Assembly (NCBI GenBank): GCA_010093515.1
Contig: MU001684.1
Span: forward strand, 106,731-170,730
Source: Lineolata rhizophorae
Taxonomy: Eukaryota; Ascomycota; Dothideomycetes; Lineolatales; Lineolataceae
DNA: 64,000 nt
Direction: 5' to 3'
The translations under genes and the position numbers were made by a program. Shown one piece after another: positions 21,850 through 36,566 of the stretch; positions within the stretch are counted from its first letter, which is position 1, and the number at the start of each line of letters is the position of its first letter. The notes under the pieces are model-generated. The model did no database searches. It was given only the letters and a program-made list of their open reading frames with translations, and had not been told where the DNA came from.

Positions 21850-23271
21850 CTACAGGATCCCCGAATCTTTTAGTGCGTTCTGGAGGATCGTCTCCTTCAC
21901 CGCCGCAAACACCAAGCGAATATTCGATGTATCGGTTGCCTGTGTGAGACTGTTTTTCTGTTAGCGTGACGCCGGATCGGGGACCGCGATGAAGCACATA
22001 CTGAGGGTAGAGATTCAGATGCGCTCGGTTGACTTGGTTGAACCGCCATAGCAGGTATTTGGCCGCGCGGTTTACGTCGTTTCCACCGGAGTAGTCCGGA
22101 AAGTAATTCCCGAGAGGTGACCGGGAGAGCTTGGCTTTGAAGAGATCGACCTTGTTCAGGAATAAGATGATGCTAGTCCTCATGAACCATCGTGAGTTCA
22201 CGACTGAATCGAACAACACCAAACTCTCCATCATCCGGTTCTAATAATGCACCGTTAGCCCACGAAACATCTAGCGGTGAACCTGCACGGAGCTCCTATA
22301 CCTGACTGCTCTCTTCTAGAAGCACCTGGTCATATTCGCTCAAGGCAACGCAGAAAATGATCGACGTGACGTTTTCGAAACAATGTATCCATTTCTTCCG
22401 TTCGCTCCTCTGGCCACCGACATCAAACATGCTATGGCGGGTGAGTGCTGTCAGTCCAGGCCTTCGCAACCGCTAAGTCGAGGGCGATACGCACTGTATG
22501 CTCAGTTGACCCATCGAGAACCTGGTCTCGTATATGCCGGTCGTCTTTGTTCGCGCTCGCAAAACGTCTGCTTCTATAGGGGTGTATTCGGGAGAGGCGA
22601 TGCGGCTTACTTCGTCGAAGAAACTGCGGCAACGGTCAGTACAAAAGACGTTCCTGCAGGTGGCTCGTGGCACGCGGGAATGTTCCATACTAAGGCGCCG
22701 AATCCATGAGATAGAACTCGCTCTGGTGCTCCATCACCCGGGCAATGCACGGGTCTCGCCATATTGAACTGACGGCCCTGCCGACCTCGAACTCTAGCGG
22801 CTTCTCGGGGTCCGGATCAACGGTGTAATCCATCAGGTAGTCGCAGAACCCGGCGTTGCCTTCGTTTTCCGGTTCGATGTCGAATTGGCGCATGGCACCT
22901 ATTAGCGACTTTGCGCAGTCGATAACATTCTTGTATATTGTGAGCCGGTACATAGCCAGCTCTTCCTGCGTGTAGCCATTCTGGTGGATGATTTTCATCT
23001 GCTTCACGATGGTCGACTTGCCGCTCTCGCCGGAACCTGCAACGAATGAAAAGCGTTAGACACGCGCGATGCGGAACAGATGACACACGACCCGTCGTAC
23101 ACGCTCCCGCGAGCTTCTCAAGCGAGGGCGGGCGCGGGCAAACCTACCCAGCAGTAGTATCTTGCATTCTCGCCGCAGGCGTCTGGAGTCTTCCTCTAAC
23201 TTCCGGTCAATCGCTTGGCTGCGCTTCTTCTGCTCCGAGTCCTCACTCGCCGTACTCATGCACGACCCCAT
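21850..23271 (-). CDS. gna-3: heterotrimeric G protein alpha subunit, group III
   Basis: A 355-residue G-alpha subunit. Minus-strand exons: 23271-23148, 23036-22691, 22623-22495, 22431-22302, 22240-22002, 21949-21850; every junction keeps phase. Gly2 (after MGSCMS) and Cys4 fit N-myristoylation and palmitoylation. Nucleotide-binding motifs are all present: P-loop GSGESGKST (42-50), switch [10 protein letters not shown], switch [21 protein letters not shown] for guanine and TQATDT near the end. The N-terminal [10 protein letters not shown] stretch and the C-terminus LKDSGIL mark fungal group III (Neurospora GNA-3). That group acts upstream of adenylate cyclase in nutrient sensing, conidiation and sexual development. 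It does not end in the CGLF-type tail of group I. The gene diverges from hog1 across 5.4 kb of GC-rich DNA. Confidence 0.95.
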
Positions 23272-26200
23272 CGTGGCGGGGAGTTGCGATCCGCCGCGAT
23301 GCACGATGGCAACAAGTACGGCTCGGCAGGACGCTCGGCCTGGCGCTCGACGGAGATGACGGAGCGGGGATGGAAATCGATGGAAGAGGAGCCGGCCGGC
23401 GACGCGAGATAGATGGGTCGGTAAGAATGATGATGATGATAAAATACAGCTGGCGAGGCTGAGAAGGGCGGGCGGGCCGGACCCAGGGATCTGCGCGCGT
23501 GCGGGTTTGGGCGCAAGGCGAGCGGGAAAGCGAACGAGCTGCGGACGGGCGCGCGCGTATTGTTTGCGTCGGGTCGGTTCGAGGGAGCGGTGGCTCGCGG
23601 CGTGCGCAGGCGAGATGCAGACGAGCGCTGGCGGCCGGCGGCGTCGGGTCTCCGAGGCGTCGAGGGACGAGCGAGGTCGCAATTGCTGGCGGGGGGCGGT
23701 TCGCCGGTCCGTCCGCACTTTGGGGGTGCAGCGGCGGCGGTGACGGCAGCAGAGACGGCGGAAGGCACGGGTTTCCCGCCACAGGGTCCTTGCGGGCCAG
23801 GGATTGGGCAGGCGCGGGACCGGCGAGACGCGGTGGGCGGACGCCCGGGCGAGGAGCGGGCTGGAGCGCAGCGAGAGGCCGCCGCTGGAGGCTGCCGGGG
23901 CGCGGAGGGCGAGGGCGAGGGCGAGGGCGGGAGCGAGAAACGACGGCGAGCGGGCGAGGGCGAAGGCGCAGCGGGCGCGTTTAGAGGGAGAGGTACGGGC
24001 AGGTGCCGGTTGGCGACGAGTGAATGGGTAAGCAGGTCCAAGGCGGTGATGTGCAGCAGCGTTCCCTGCCGTTTCGCGTGGACTGGAGAGTCTGTGCACG
24101 CCTGCCTTGCGCCAGCTCGAAATCCCCGCGAGCTGAGGGACGGCTCAGAGGCGTGTTCGGCCGCGGGAAAGGGAGAAAGGGAGGCGGGGAGCTGGCGGCA
24201 AGCTTCGGGCCGCGCTGGGGTGGGTGTGCGATGGGAGAGACGGGAAGGATGTAGAGGGAGAGAGAGAGAGGCGTGCAGTGACGGAGGCGAGGGCCGGCCG
24301 CGAGGAGGAGATGTTCGGGGGGCCAACAGCAGCGTGGGCGGGAGGGCCGCGAGGTGGCCGACGATGGGGACGGCCCCGGGGAGGCTGCTGCCGCGGCACA
24401 GGCAGCGGGCGGCGGGCGGCGGGCGGCGACTAGCAACAACAGCGCACACGCGCACAGCTAGCTAGCCTTCCGCCGCCTCCTCCTCCCCCTCCGCAAAAGC
24501 CGTGCGCGTCCCGGCGCACCGTGCCAGCTCGAGCTCGCCCGGCTGCCGCAAATATACGCCGGCGCTCTCCAGCTGGTGCTATCCAGGCGCGTACGGCGCC
24601 GGGTCTGCTGTCATTCTCGTGCTCCAGCCGCAATGCTTTGAGTGCCCAAGGAACGGAATGCTACGCAGCGAGAGCACCAGCTAAACCGCTGGACGAGGCT
24701 CTCCGCCCCAAGGCAAAAAAGACACCCCCGTCCGATGTATCCCGTCCGTCCGTCGTGGCAGCGCCTTTATTGCGGTCCGGTCTGGCTTTGATACCGTCTG
24801 CCTCGCCCGCCGCCCGTGACCGCGCCGATCCAAGCGCCGGCGCCGGACGCCGGCTGGCTGCCCCGGGCGGCGCCTGCCATTGGCCGGGCGCCGGGCGGTG
24901 CCTCCACCCTGCCACCTTCCGCTCTCCACATGGCCTGATGGCCCGGCCCCGGCCAAGCCGTCAGGCCTTTTGCTTTTTATTTGCCTCCCTCAGCCAACCT
25001 GCCTATAATGCACTAAACAATCACCGACCAATATATCACCGCCGTCGACTCGCCTTTCCTTCCACATGTCAACTGCGCTTTTGATGGCCATCTCTTCGAG
25101 TATCCGTCGGCGAGAGAGAGAGCCTCGAACCTCGGCCCTCGAACTATTCGATCGCCCAGGCCGATCTTTATATGTACGGTACCCGCCTTCTCCAATCCTC
25201 CTAGTTGCGCCGCCACGGTTGGACAGTGGACGGCGTTTGCGGAAGCGACACAATGGCTTAGCTGCGACCGTTTGAGTTTGCCGTATATTGTCGGCGCCGC
25301 CCACGTACCGCGTGTTGGAAGCGCCGTTTCTTGACGCAATGTTTCGCGTTCCCCTAATTTCAATATTGAATGCAGGCCAAGCCCGTCAATTCTAGGTAGC
25401 ATCGAAAGAGAGCAAGAAACCAACGATGGACGTCTTCAGTGTGTGGCCACAAGCTCGCCCCCCCGCAGGGTCCCTCTTGGCTGCAATACAAAGCGACATC
25501 GATCTCCAGGCGCACCCGAGACGCTAAGGGATCGGATCGTCTGCTGGCTTTCGCCCGGGTTCCCGAACCAGGCACGCAACAAAGAACCAAGCGTCCGCCC
25601 GCTCGCACCTGTGCCCCGCGGTCTCGCGCGCGCGCGATTGTTTACTACTGCAATCTCGATGCTGTAGCAGCTGTCTCAGGTGTAGCACATGAAATGCAGT
25701 TTCCGCCGGCTGGCACGGCGGCAGAGACCGAGAAGGGGTTTCGGCCGCGTGTGCAAGACACCATCACCACTAAAACTACCACCACCTCGAGTTACTCACT
25801 CTGTTCCGCCCTGGGGGCTTTGTTAATTGTTACCCGCCCGCCCTTGTCGAATCAGCGACAATCCACGGCCCCGTGTCTTGGAGATCGCCGGGCATCCGAA
25901 GGAAAAGGTAATGATGCTCCCAGTGAGCTCTGGACATCGCATCGAGCTTTGGGGCCATTTCTCCCTTGAAACGAGCTTGCACGGCTGCTCTGAGGAACAC
26001 CTACCTGAACGGGCAATTTCGCCTACGACGCTTTGCCTCATGCTTGGCGAGGCGGGAACGTCCTGCTGTCCTGTTGTAACTGCTGGTGGGAGACGCGGTA
26101 AGCGCCCGGACTCCAAGCCTCTTTCTACTGTCGCGGTACTCTGCACCGTTCCCCCCGACGCTACGGCCGTGTTCGTGGCCCGCCCTGACAGCAGGCGGCA

Positions 26201-28638
26201 GCGACACGCCGAAAACAACAACCCGCACCCCGCAGTCTGGTCGTGAAGGGTGTGTAGGTATGCATGCGCCGCATTCGGACACGAAAGCGTTCGCCGAGGA
26301 GCGCTCGCAATGCACGCCGTGCCTGAAACCGTTCTAGCGGGACGGAGCGACATGCGGATGTTCGGCGTTTCTCCCCTCCCCCAACGAGGGGCCGAGGACC
26401 CGAGGGGCCGACCCTCCTTAGGCACTAGGCCTCGATGCTTAGCCCATTGCTGAAGCTACCACCAACAGGTCCAGAGTGCACCCTCACGTAATCGCTCTGC
26501 GCTGCCTTCCGTTCTACCACATGGGGGGAATTGATGTGCCCAGCTCTCAGCCTATCACGGCGCGCAGACCCCACGCTTCTCCCGCCGTGCCGGCGTTGGG
26601 CTCGGGTACTGAAGCATTCCTCGCGCAAGATGGAGCGAAGGCTTTTCGAAGCGCAATCATTCCGTTCATGATGGGGGCCAACCGAGGGTTAAAGCGCAAG
26701 CAACTTGACGCCGGAGCGGAAAGCCTCCTGGCCCGCACTAACTGTAAGGCGCCGTCCGGGCACCAAGCTGGTGTTCTCCTTGCGCCAAAAGGGATAGGCG
26801 TCCCTCGATGATATGGACTTGAAGTTAGCACCGTAGTGGTGGCGGCGGTCATGGGAGTACTAGGATCGACCGTAGGTCCCCGTGGCCGGCTACGGCGCGA
26901 TGGCAGCCGCTACATACTGCGTACGACACGACCAAACGGATCTACATACTACGTACATACTTCAGCCGCACGTGTGATGAGGACATCGGAACCGAAAGCT
27001 TATACCGAGTACTAAAAAACACGACTAGCACCCTTCGCCAAATACAGGATACATACACCATTTTAAGTTTTTCTTTGGTTCTCCTGACGCCTTGGGCATT
27101 CGCTTTAACGCGAAGCGTTCCATGGGTCGCGGGAGTGGTAAGGAACAGTTAGAAATGGAATGAGGGGTAGAAAAGTATCTCGAAGTGAGACCAAGCACTC
27201 CTCTGGGAGAAGTCGCGATACCGTTTGCGGGTATTGTGCGTGTGCGGGTGCGAGTGGGATGCTCGTTGGTACTAACGTTTCATTATGTATTTCTCTTTTC
27301 TTTCAGTGGCTGGTTATCGGGCCATCACGGGCTCTGCAGCTTGCCAGCTGGAGCGAGGGCGACCCGTTATCGTGAGCCGGTTCTAGGTCCGGCGGGCGGG
27401 GCACCGCGCAGCTGCGCGACTCCGCCCGCGGCGGCGGCCCCGGCGGCCGATGGGGCGCACGGGGAACAAGACATGGACAATTGCAAATGGGCGCCCCCAA
27501 ATGCGATACGGCCTCGATCTGGCGGGGGCCCAGCTCGGACCCCAAGAGCCCAGCCCAGCCGTGGCCAGCAGCCACGTTTTGCGAAGTGACGTTAGTCGCG
27601 ATACTGCCCGGTTTTCGCGCGCCCAGGTAGGGCGCCAGGCCACACAGGACGGGCCTTTGCGACAAGTCAGTGACATCCCCCGCCTCCGCCTCAGCAAAGG
27701 AGCGGAGCTGCCCCTCTGCCTCGCCCTCCCTCCTCCCTCTCTCTCTCTAAAAGCCCGTCGTCGCTCCCCAGGCCCGGCTCCTCGTCGCGCTCCCACCTCG
27801 TTCGCGCTGCCTCTGGCAATTTCGTCGGCCGTCCCCTCTTGGCGTCGCCGAGTGCTCCAGCGAACGCCGCCAACCAGCGCTCGCCCACGCGCCTTCCCCT
27901 TGCCCCGCCCGCCGCCCGTCGCGGCAACGATCTCCCTCACTCAGGCCCGGCTTCCGCCAGTCCCGCCCGCCGCTCTCCCGCACCATTCGTCGCGCCACGT
28001 CGGGCCCAGCCGAATTGAGGCTTTACCCTCACACCCGCTTCTGCCACCCGCCGGAGCAATCCCCCCCCTCTCGCTCTCCCTCACTCCCGGTCCCTTTGCA
28101 GCCCTGGCCCCGAAGCCCTGGCCGATCCCGTTAGGCTTTCTTCCGACCTATACGTACCTGTACGTGTGCCGCTGCCCGAACAAGTTGTCCCACCCTTCGA
28201 ATTGCCCTATTCCATCCAATCCCCTCAGAGTTTAGCCCGCCACCCTTCATCCCTGGCGCCAATGAAGAGCCCTGGTTCCGACTGACAAGAAGAACCTTTC
28301 TCCTCGGCGTCGTCTAGGCCTCTCGTCGAGTCCCTTCGACGGCTGACCGCAACCGCCACGCGCGCGTCTCCCTTCTGACTACGCCGGCATCACCTCCAGA
28401 CTTGGTTCCCTCGCAGAGCTCCAAAGACCCGCACGCCCAAGGAGACGGCATTGCCGGACCAACAACTTCCCTCTACCCAAGAACCGCTTAGTCCCTGCAT
28501 TTTTAAAACTTCTCAAGAACTCGCCGCCTCATCCGCATTCCTCTGCGCTGCTCCCTTTCGCCGTTTGTCTGCGCCTGCGCCCCGGTGCCCACCGTCTAGC
28601 GTGCTCCACCGCCAACTCCTCCATAACCACAGCTCATC
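23272..28638. other. 5.4 kb divergent intergenic region between gna-3 and hog1
   Basis: Very GC-rich at 23.3-24.9 kb and CT-rich at 27.7-28.6 kb, with a (GAT)n tract at 23427-23440. Several frames stay open for 200-400 codons on both strands at 23.1-24.5 kb, but they overlap one another, are rich in Arg, Ala and Pro and show no domain; I read them as by-products of base composition. The CT-rich stretch before 28639 is probably the long 5' leader of hog1, and the GC-rich stretch before 23271 that of gna-3. The middle, 25-27.3 kb, holds nothing I recognise. Confidence 0.55.
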
Positions 28639-30340
<1,702 letters not shown>

Positions 30341-32130
30341 TGCTACCTTCAGTGACGCTAGTGGCGGAAAGGCGGGGCAGTCTTCTCTCGGACGGAGTTG
30401 GGAATTGAGGTCGGAATATGCAAAGCGGCCGGGCGGGGGAGTGGCTGGGTGGCTCAAGGTGATGATACGCATCGATTTGGTTGGGTCATGCATAAAGGTG
30501 ATGACGTCGGTGCTAGCGAAGTGTTCTCTCTGTCTCCCTATACTCTTTTGGCCCTTGCTCGTGCGCGTTGTTTTAGACCGGGCCGGGGAGAGGTTGGGAC
30601 TGAAGATGAGGCTTGCTTGTGGCTCATTTATTCATTTTCCTTTCCTTTCCCCTTTTCCTTTTTGGATTCGACCACGAAGTTTCTTGGGTTGGTTTGGTTG
30701 GGATGGAAAGGAATGAAGGGGAAACGGAATCGAGCCGCAGATGAAGCGGTGCATACCAACTATGTGGGATTTGGCAAGGGGAGCGGATGGGAGATGGCAG
30801 GCAAAGCAAATCAATGGGTTCTTACGGCGTCCTCTTTTGTCCACGAGCGGATGATACGATACGGTACAGTGCGGCACTGTACGGCACAGCACGGAATGGG
30901 TATGGTAGGTTCTTTTTTTTTTTATAAAAAAAAGACTGAGTGTGCGCGTGCAAGACTCTTGTTGCTACGAAGTTTCTCCTTCCCATTAACCAGGTCCCAG
31001 AGCCCGGGGGAGTACGGGTGGGGATGTCTGGGAACGTCTATCTCACTTGTTGGCATTAAATCGAATTCTGGAAGGGGCAACGGGGCAACGAACAGGAGCG
31101 CGCGCATGTACTCTCTGGCTAGAAGAAGCAATACAATTCTTATACCAGGTTAGAAAATGGGGAGGGTTTGTGGGTTTGTAGTGTATGATGAGGTGACGGG
31201 CGGTCTTGTTTTGAGAGCACAGATGTAGAATTGATTCTCAAATTTGCGTTCCGTTTATAGTGGATTGCAGGCATTTCTCACTCACTTGGAAGTTAAGATG
31301 GCTACGCTTCCTCAATGTGACTAGCTCCCGTGAAAACAAGAATTCGCACGCACCATCTCACTCCAGAATGGTGCGCGCCGCAGTGCTGGACGTCTCGGTG
31401 CTGCTGCCGTTGTACAACGTACCAACGGACCCCGCCCGGAATCGGCCTAGCGCGATAGGGCTGACCTTGGTCCTGGGAGTCTCGAGAACCCGGCCCCGGC
31501 CCGCCCGCCCTCTTTGTCTTTTCTCTCTCTCGCACACCCACACTCTTTCTCTCGGCTCCGCAGATCACCGCCACTACCGCCACTATCCCCCCACCCACAA
31601 CCAGCCCGAACCTCCACGGCCTCGCGACGCGCCGACGACGGCCGACGGACGGGCCGCAGTCCACCGATCGACCCCGAGGAGGAGCGCGGGCAACGCGCCC
31701 CGGACGCGGAACGCGGCGCGGCTGCGAGGGCCATGCGGCGTGCCATCGGGGCGGGAGGGCAGACGAATCGTTGCGATCGCGCCGTTTAGAACCTGGGCAG
31801 GGGCAGGCTGGGCCGGCGCACGGATTGGGCCGGGCTCGGTTGGTTTGGCCTGGTTGGTATATCTAGGCGGGCGTGTCGGGGCTTTGAAGGTGGGCTGTGG
31901 GGGACGTTCGTGTCTGTCCAAGCCGGGCTCGAGTCTGCGACGCCGAAGCTGTGTGTGGTGGAGGTAGATTCGGGATCGCCTTGGCTTTGGTGACGGGGAC
32001 GTTGGTTGCCTGGCTAACTCGGCATAGCTGGACGGCCGCCTCGACTCGCATTATTCTTCGCCTTCTTCTTTTCTGTCCCCTTGTCTTTTTTTTTTTTTTG
32101 TTTTTTGGAAGACACAATATCCTTGCAACA
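30341..32130. other. intergenic region between hog1 and avl9
   Basis: About 1.8 kb with the hog1 3' UTR, a perfect short inverted repeat at 30864-30882, homopolymer runs near 30909 and 32089, and the CT-rich promoter of avl9. Open frames of up to 250 codons on the + strand (30.4-31.2 kb) and 235 codons (31.3-32.0 kb) have no domain and are probably untranslated. Confidence 0.55.
30864..30882. repeat. perfect 9-bp inverted repeat downstream of hog1
   Basis: GTACAGTGC and its reverse complement GCACTGTAC are separated by one base, giving a near-complete palindrome about 520 nt after the hog1 stop codon. A role in 3' end formation or protein binding is possible but unsupported. Confidence 0.6.
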
Positions 32131-35100
32131 ATGCCGCGCCGCGGGACACCGCCGTTCCAGCCCATCGTCTGCGTCGTCGACTTCCACCATGCCCGGTACG
32201 TGTGCTATCGCCTAACCACCGCCCCACCTAGCTAGTTCCGTCGAGCCGCTGCCATTGGCGCCCCTGTAGTCGAGCGAAATGCGGAATTGGGCGCCATTGG
32301 AACACGAGGCATCAGTCCGACCACGAAGGAGGACAACGGTGATGAACAGGCAAGGCTAACATGGACGATTTCGCGCGCGCGATTGTAGAGGCCCCGAAGT
32401 CGAGACGTGGCTCGGCGTGGACGAGGGCTCCGATCCGGCCTCGGAGAACGAATGGCCGCTGCTGCCCTTCATGGCGCTGTCGGACGGCGCGCACGCGTAC
32501 GTCTTTCCACCCCTCATCTACACGCTTTTCCCTCTGTCCTTCTTTCGTCCCGATTGCCGGTGGCAACAGCAACAGCAGCAGAAGCAGAAGCAGCAACGAG
32601 CTAACCCGCGCCCGGTTCCGGACCACCCCGCTCCTCAGCGCCACCGAAGACTTCTCCTACTTCACGCTCCGGCAGGAGGCGAGCCGCAAGGACGAGACCG
32701 GCTCTGCCACCGCCCACCCCGCGACGTCGCTGTTCGGCATCTCGTGCACGCGCCAGATGGACGCGGCGGGGTTGATCCGGCGCCCGCCTGAGGTGACGCG
32801 CTCAACGGTGCAGAAGGCCGTCGTGGTCATCACGGATAGCCCGCATTACTTTGGGCAGTTGAAGGAGAAGCTGAGCGTGGTGACGACGGCGTGGTTCGCG
32901 CAGAGGTACGTTGGAGGGGTTGGAGGGGTTGGAGGGGTGATTGTGCAGGCGTAACAATTTGGGCAAACATGTGTTTTGAGGGTGGACAGGAGTTGTGGCT
33001 AGGGATGTTTGGGGTGCGACTGAATCAGAAGGCTAATACCCGATGCCTTTGTTGTAGGGATTTTACGGACTTGGAAATCTTGCAGGTGAGTTTTTGGATC
33101 GCGTTGGGAGGTTGAGAAGATGTGCTCACGACAGCTCACAGAGATTCCAAGAGAGCCTTGCGAAAACTTTCAAGGATATGGAGGATGAGAGAGACCAGTA
33201 CTTTGGTAAGTCAGTCAACTTATGCCTTTGTTTGCGCTCGCGAGTCATTGTCGTGTCTGACGAGACTGACCTCCTCAGGCCTTTCACTCCGCGAGCTTAT
33301 CCACGAGTTCAAACATCAAACCCTAGTGCTTTTCAAGTGCGCTTTACTGCAACCAAAAGTATATATTATATCTTCAATGTACAGATCGCCCCAACGGTGT
33401 GCCCGGCGAGCTGACGGCGACCGCAGATGCTCTTCTTTGGATCTCACTGCGAAAAGCTTTGCATGATTCAGTTCTCGTTAATATCTTTAATTCCCGGCCT
33501 AATCCGCAACCTGCAAGACTGCGCGGATCCCACGTTTAATTCGTACGAAGACGAGCTCGAGATGCCGACGTCGCTAAAGACGAGCGAACGCGCTTCATGT
33601 AGGAGCTCACTCATCGTTCTAATAGTGACGTGAGCTTTTTGCTGACGGATTGCTGCAGTACTGTCATATATGGGTCTGCCTTTGCAGCTTTTTGGAAAGG
33701 TCGGTAGCTCATTTTGATTTTGCGAAATATTCTTCTAACGAATTTCTAGGGAAGCCTGTTCGGACCCTACACTCCGCTACAGCAACTCGACCTCCTTGCC
33801 GACTACGGGACAAAGTCATATATCGTTGGATCAACGAACTCTCTATTGCTACAACAGAAAGACCGTTATAGCGATATACTGATAAACGTGAGTGCTGGAC
33901 GGCGTAACGTACCCCATAAAGTCTGAGGTCAAGAGCTCAAATTATTCATTTTCAAAAGCTTGACGAAGATACGATAAATATTTCGTCTACATCTTTGCGC
34001 GCAGCTCTTACCCTGTCTACGCCCGATCGACGATGGATAGATTTCTTGACTCAGGCCGTGAATGAGACGTGGGATGAGTGTAAGTGACATTGAACTTGAG
34101 CATGGGAACCTCAAATGCTAAACGCGTCATCGCAAAGCGAACCCGACCCGGCCCAAAACGATGGGCTATAGCGGAAGCGAAGAATTCATTCGCCTTCAAT
34201 TCGAGGAATACCTTCTCGCCCTGCTCTCATCGGTGAAGTATAGGCTTTACGTCGAGAAGCACAAGGACGACCCGAAAGCGCTGCTCTCGGAAGTGGAGGG
34301 CGACCCGGCCAACGAGTTCGGGGCGGACTGGGTCCACGCCTGGACGCAGACGGAGAACTTCCGCATCTTCAACAAGTACACTGACTCGCACCTCTTCGAC
34401 ATCGTGGAGCCGTGCCACCCGTGCAGCGGCGGGCTCACCATGGACGACGTCCAGCGACGCGTCGCGCAGCAGATCTCGGAGCTCCACCTCGACGAGCGCT
34501 TCCAGACGGGCCGCGAGGTGCTCGGCAAGCACCTCGCCACCGGCCAGAAGAAGGTCTCGTCCGCCTTCAACAACCTGTGGGCCGACATCGAGCAGATGCG
34601 GGAGGCGCAGCGGAAGAAGGCGGCCGAGGCGGCGGCGGCGGGCGGGACTGGCTCGTCTCCTCCTTCGCCCGTCGACCGCACGAGCGGCGGACCGGGCAAG
34701 TGTACGTTTCCGCGGTGGAGTCTCTTATACCTTCCAATCCCATCAAATAGTACCATTTTGCTTGTTTCTTCTGCTCCTCTGCCTCTAGCCTCCCTTTTTA
34801 TCCTTTTGGTCGCTGCGCATGGATGATCTAACCAAACGCATTCGCCCGCAGTCTCTCGCGCGCCGGACCTCTCAGGCGCCCAGGCCTCGGTCCAGGCCGC
34901 CGGCACCCGCGCCGGCGCATACCTGTCGTCGTGGGGCACGTGGGCGGCCGAGAAGCGCAAGGGCTGGGGCCGCTCGGCGTCGAGCACGGCGTCGACGCCC
35001 CTTAGCTCGCCGCCGCTGCCGGCTGATGAGAAAGGGGCCGACAAGGGCGGGCGGAGGTTGTCGGCCGCGCTGGGCGAGCGCAGAGGCGGCGGGCCGAGCG

Positions 35101-35336
35101 TGCTGAGCCCGAGCGCGCTGAGCCCGAGGGGCAGCGTGGCGTCTTCGGTGGGGAGCCCGCCACCGCTGGGGCAGGGCGAAGCGGACGGTAGGGCGTCTTT
35201 GTCCAGGGCGGGGACGAGGGAAAGCGTAGGGAGTCTGGCGGGGGTGGTGGGAGAGGGAACGAGGGAGAAGAGGGATGAGAGGCAGGTGGCAGAGGGGAGG
35301 GCGTCGATGGGCAGCGGGGAGAAGAGTAGTTCGTGA
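32131..35336 (+). CDS. avl9: Avl9 homolog, DENN-like late secretory pathway protein
   Basis: A 710-residue homolog of Avl9, a DENN-related protein needed for exocytic transport from the Golgi. Twelve exons: 32131-32195, 32389-32496, 32639-32905, 33058-33085, 33142-33205, 33279-33358, 33427-33598, 33659-33699, 33750-33887, 33959-34079, 34138-34701, 34852-35336. The N-terminus has the family segment IVCVVDFHHARGPEVE, then WPLLPFMALSDGAHA, LFGISCTRQ, VQKAVVVI, LSLRELIHEFKHQTLVLFK, LISLIPGLI and SYIVGSTNSLLLQQK, in the same order as in human AVL9. The last 170 residues are a Ser/Pro/Gly/Ala-rich, probably disordered tail. Two exons are tiny (28 and 41 nt). Intron 3 contains a 9-bp tandem repeat. 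The last exon's acceptor was fixed by frame. Confidence 0.9.
32911..32937 (+). repeat. 9-bp tandem repeat in avl9 intron 3
   Basis: Three perfect copies of TTGGAGGGG directly after the splice donor at 32906. It is intronic, so it does not alter the protein. Confidence 0.8.
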
Positions 35337-36115
35337 GAGGCAAGATGCACGGCGAGCGATGACGTGGTTGGATGGGTCGGCGGAGGGCGGAATGCAAGGC
35401 AGGACGTCATGTCGACGAGGTTGCATGCGACGTCGGCATGCTATATTAGAATCATGACGAATAGACGAATTCACATCGTATAATGCGTGGTTAGTAGTGC
35501 ACGTTGGTATACTAGATGTACCTATGCGGAGAGTTTGAGCTGGACGTGGGCACATCATAGGCATGTGTGACACCAATAGGCGATGATGAGAATAAGAGAC
35601 CAAAATCATTCTGTTATCCCGTAGGGTGCGTACAACCCCGAAACAGATCAACGCTCATCCAAAGTTCTTTGAGAACTCGACAAGATTTTCTCGGTATGGT
35701 GGACCGTCATAATGCCAATTTACCCTTCGAGTATAAACCACCCGTCGCAGCAGCTGACTGGCTTTCCAAGCTTCTATCCTTTGGCAGACAGTCTTAGGAT
35801 CTTAGAAAGCGCAGGTAGTTGGGTAGATCGGAGCATGGCTGCGGAAGCCCAGACCACGCATGGGCACGCACCCATGCCCAAGCCGTGGGCCGGGCCTCGG
35901 GCCCTCAGTCGGCCCTTTCGACCCAGCGGCCCGGGCCGATGCTTTCCGTCGGCGCCGAACTCTACGTAGTATGTAACCGGCCGCCAAGTCACATACACAT
36001 TCAGCGCCGCGCACAGGCATCCCGCACCGCCGCGCATCGCTCGCGCGTCGGATTGCAGGCATGCACCTAGGTAGGCAGCAAGTAAACCGCGCCCCGGCGC
36101 GGCCCCTTGCGTGGA
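35337..36115. other. convergent intergenic region
   Basis: About 780 nt between the 3' ends of avl9 (+) and the small minus-strand gene. No coding signal is seen. Confidence 0.5.
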
Positions 36116-36304
36116 TCAGAGCCGCCGTCGCCGCGGCGCGCGGTCCCCGCGGCGGCCCGCCCGCGCCCGCCCGTGCGCGTCCCACGGCGCGTCCGGGTGC
36201 GCGATGTAGTTGGCCAGCAGCGGCTGCTCGGCGTCGACGAGGGTCGAGAGCCCGGAGGGCCGGGCTGGGCGGCGGTCGGCGGCGGGCTGCACGTCGGCGA
36301 GGAT

Positions 36305-36338
<34 letters not shown>

Positions 36339-36535
36339 TCGTCGTCTTGGCCTTCGTCGTTGGCGTTGGCGTCGGCGGTGGCGTCCTCGATGCCGAGGAG
36401 GACGTCGTCGCCGGATTGCCAGCTTGGCGCCGGCCGAGGAGGAGGCGGCTGTCTGCCGTGGACGCGCCTCTCGTGGTGGTACGGTGCGAAGAGCTGTTGG
36501 TACTCAACGCTGCCGGCGGTGCCTCCGGCGGTGCT

Positions 36536-36566
<31 letters not shown>

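Noticed and set aside
23056-24465. Overlapping open frames of 300-400 codons on both strands upstream of gna-3
   Set aside because: They overlap the first gna-3 exon or each other, show no motif and have unbiased codon use; base composition explains them.
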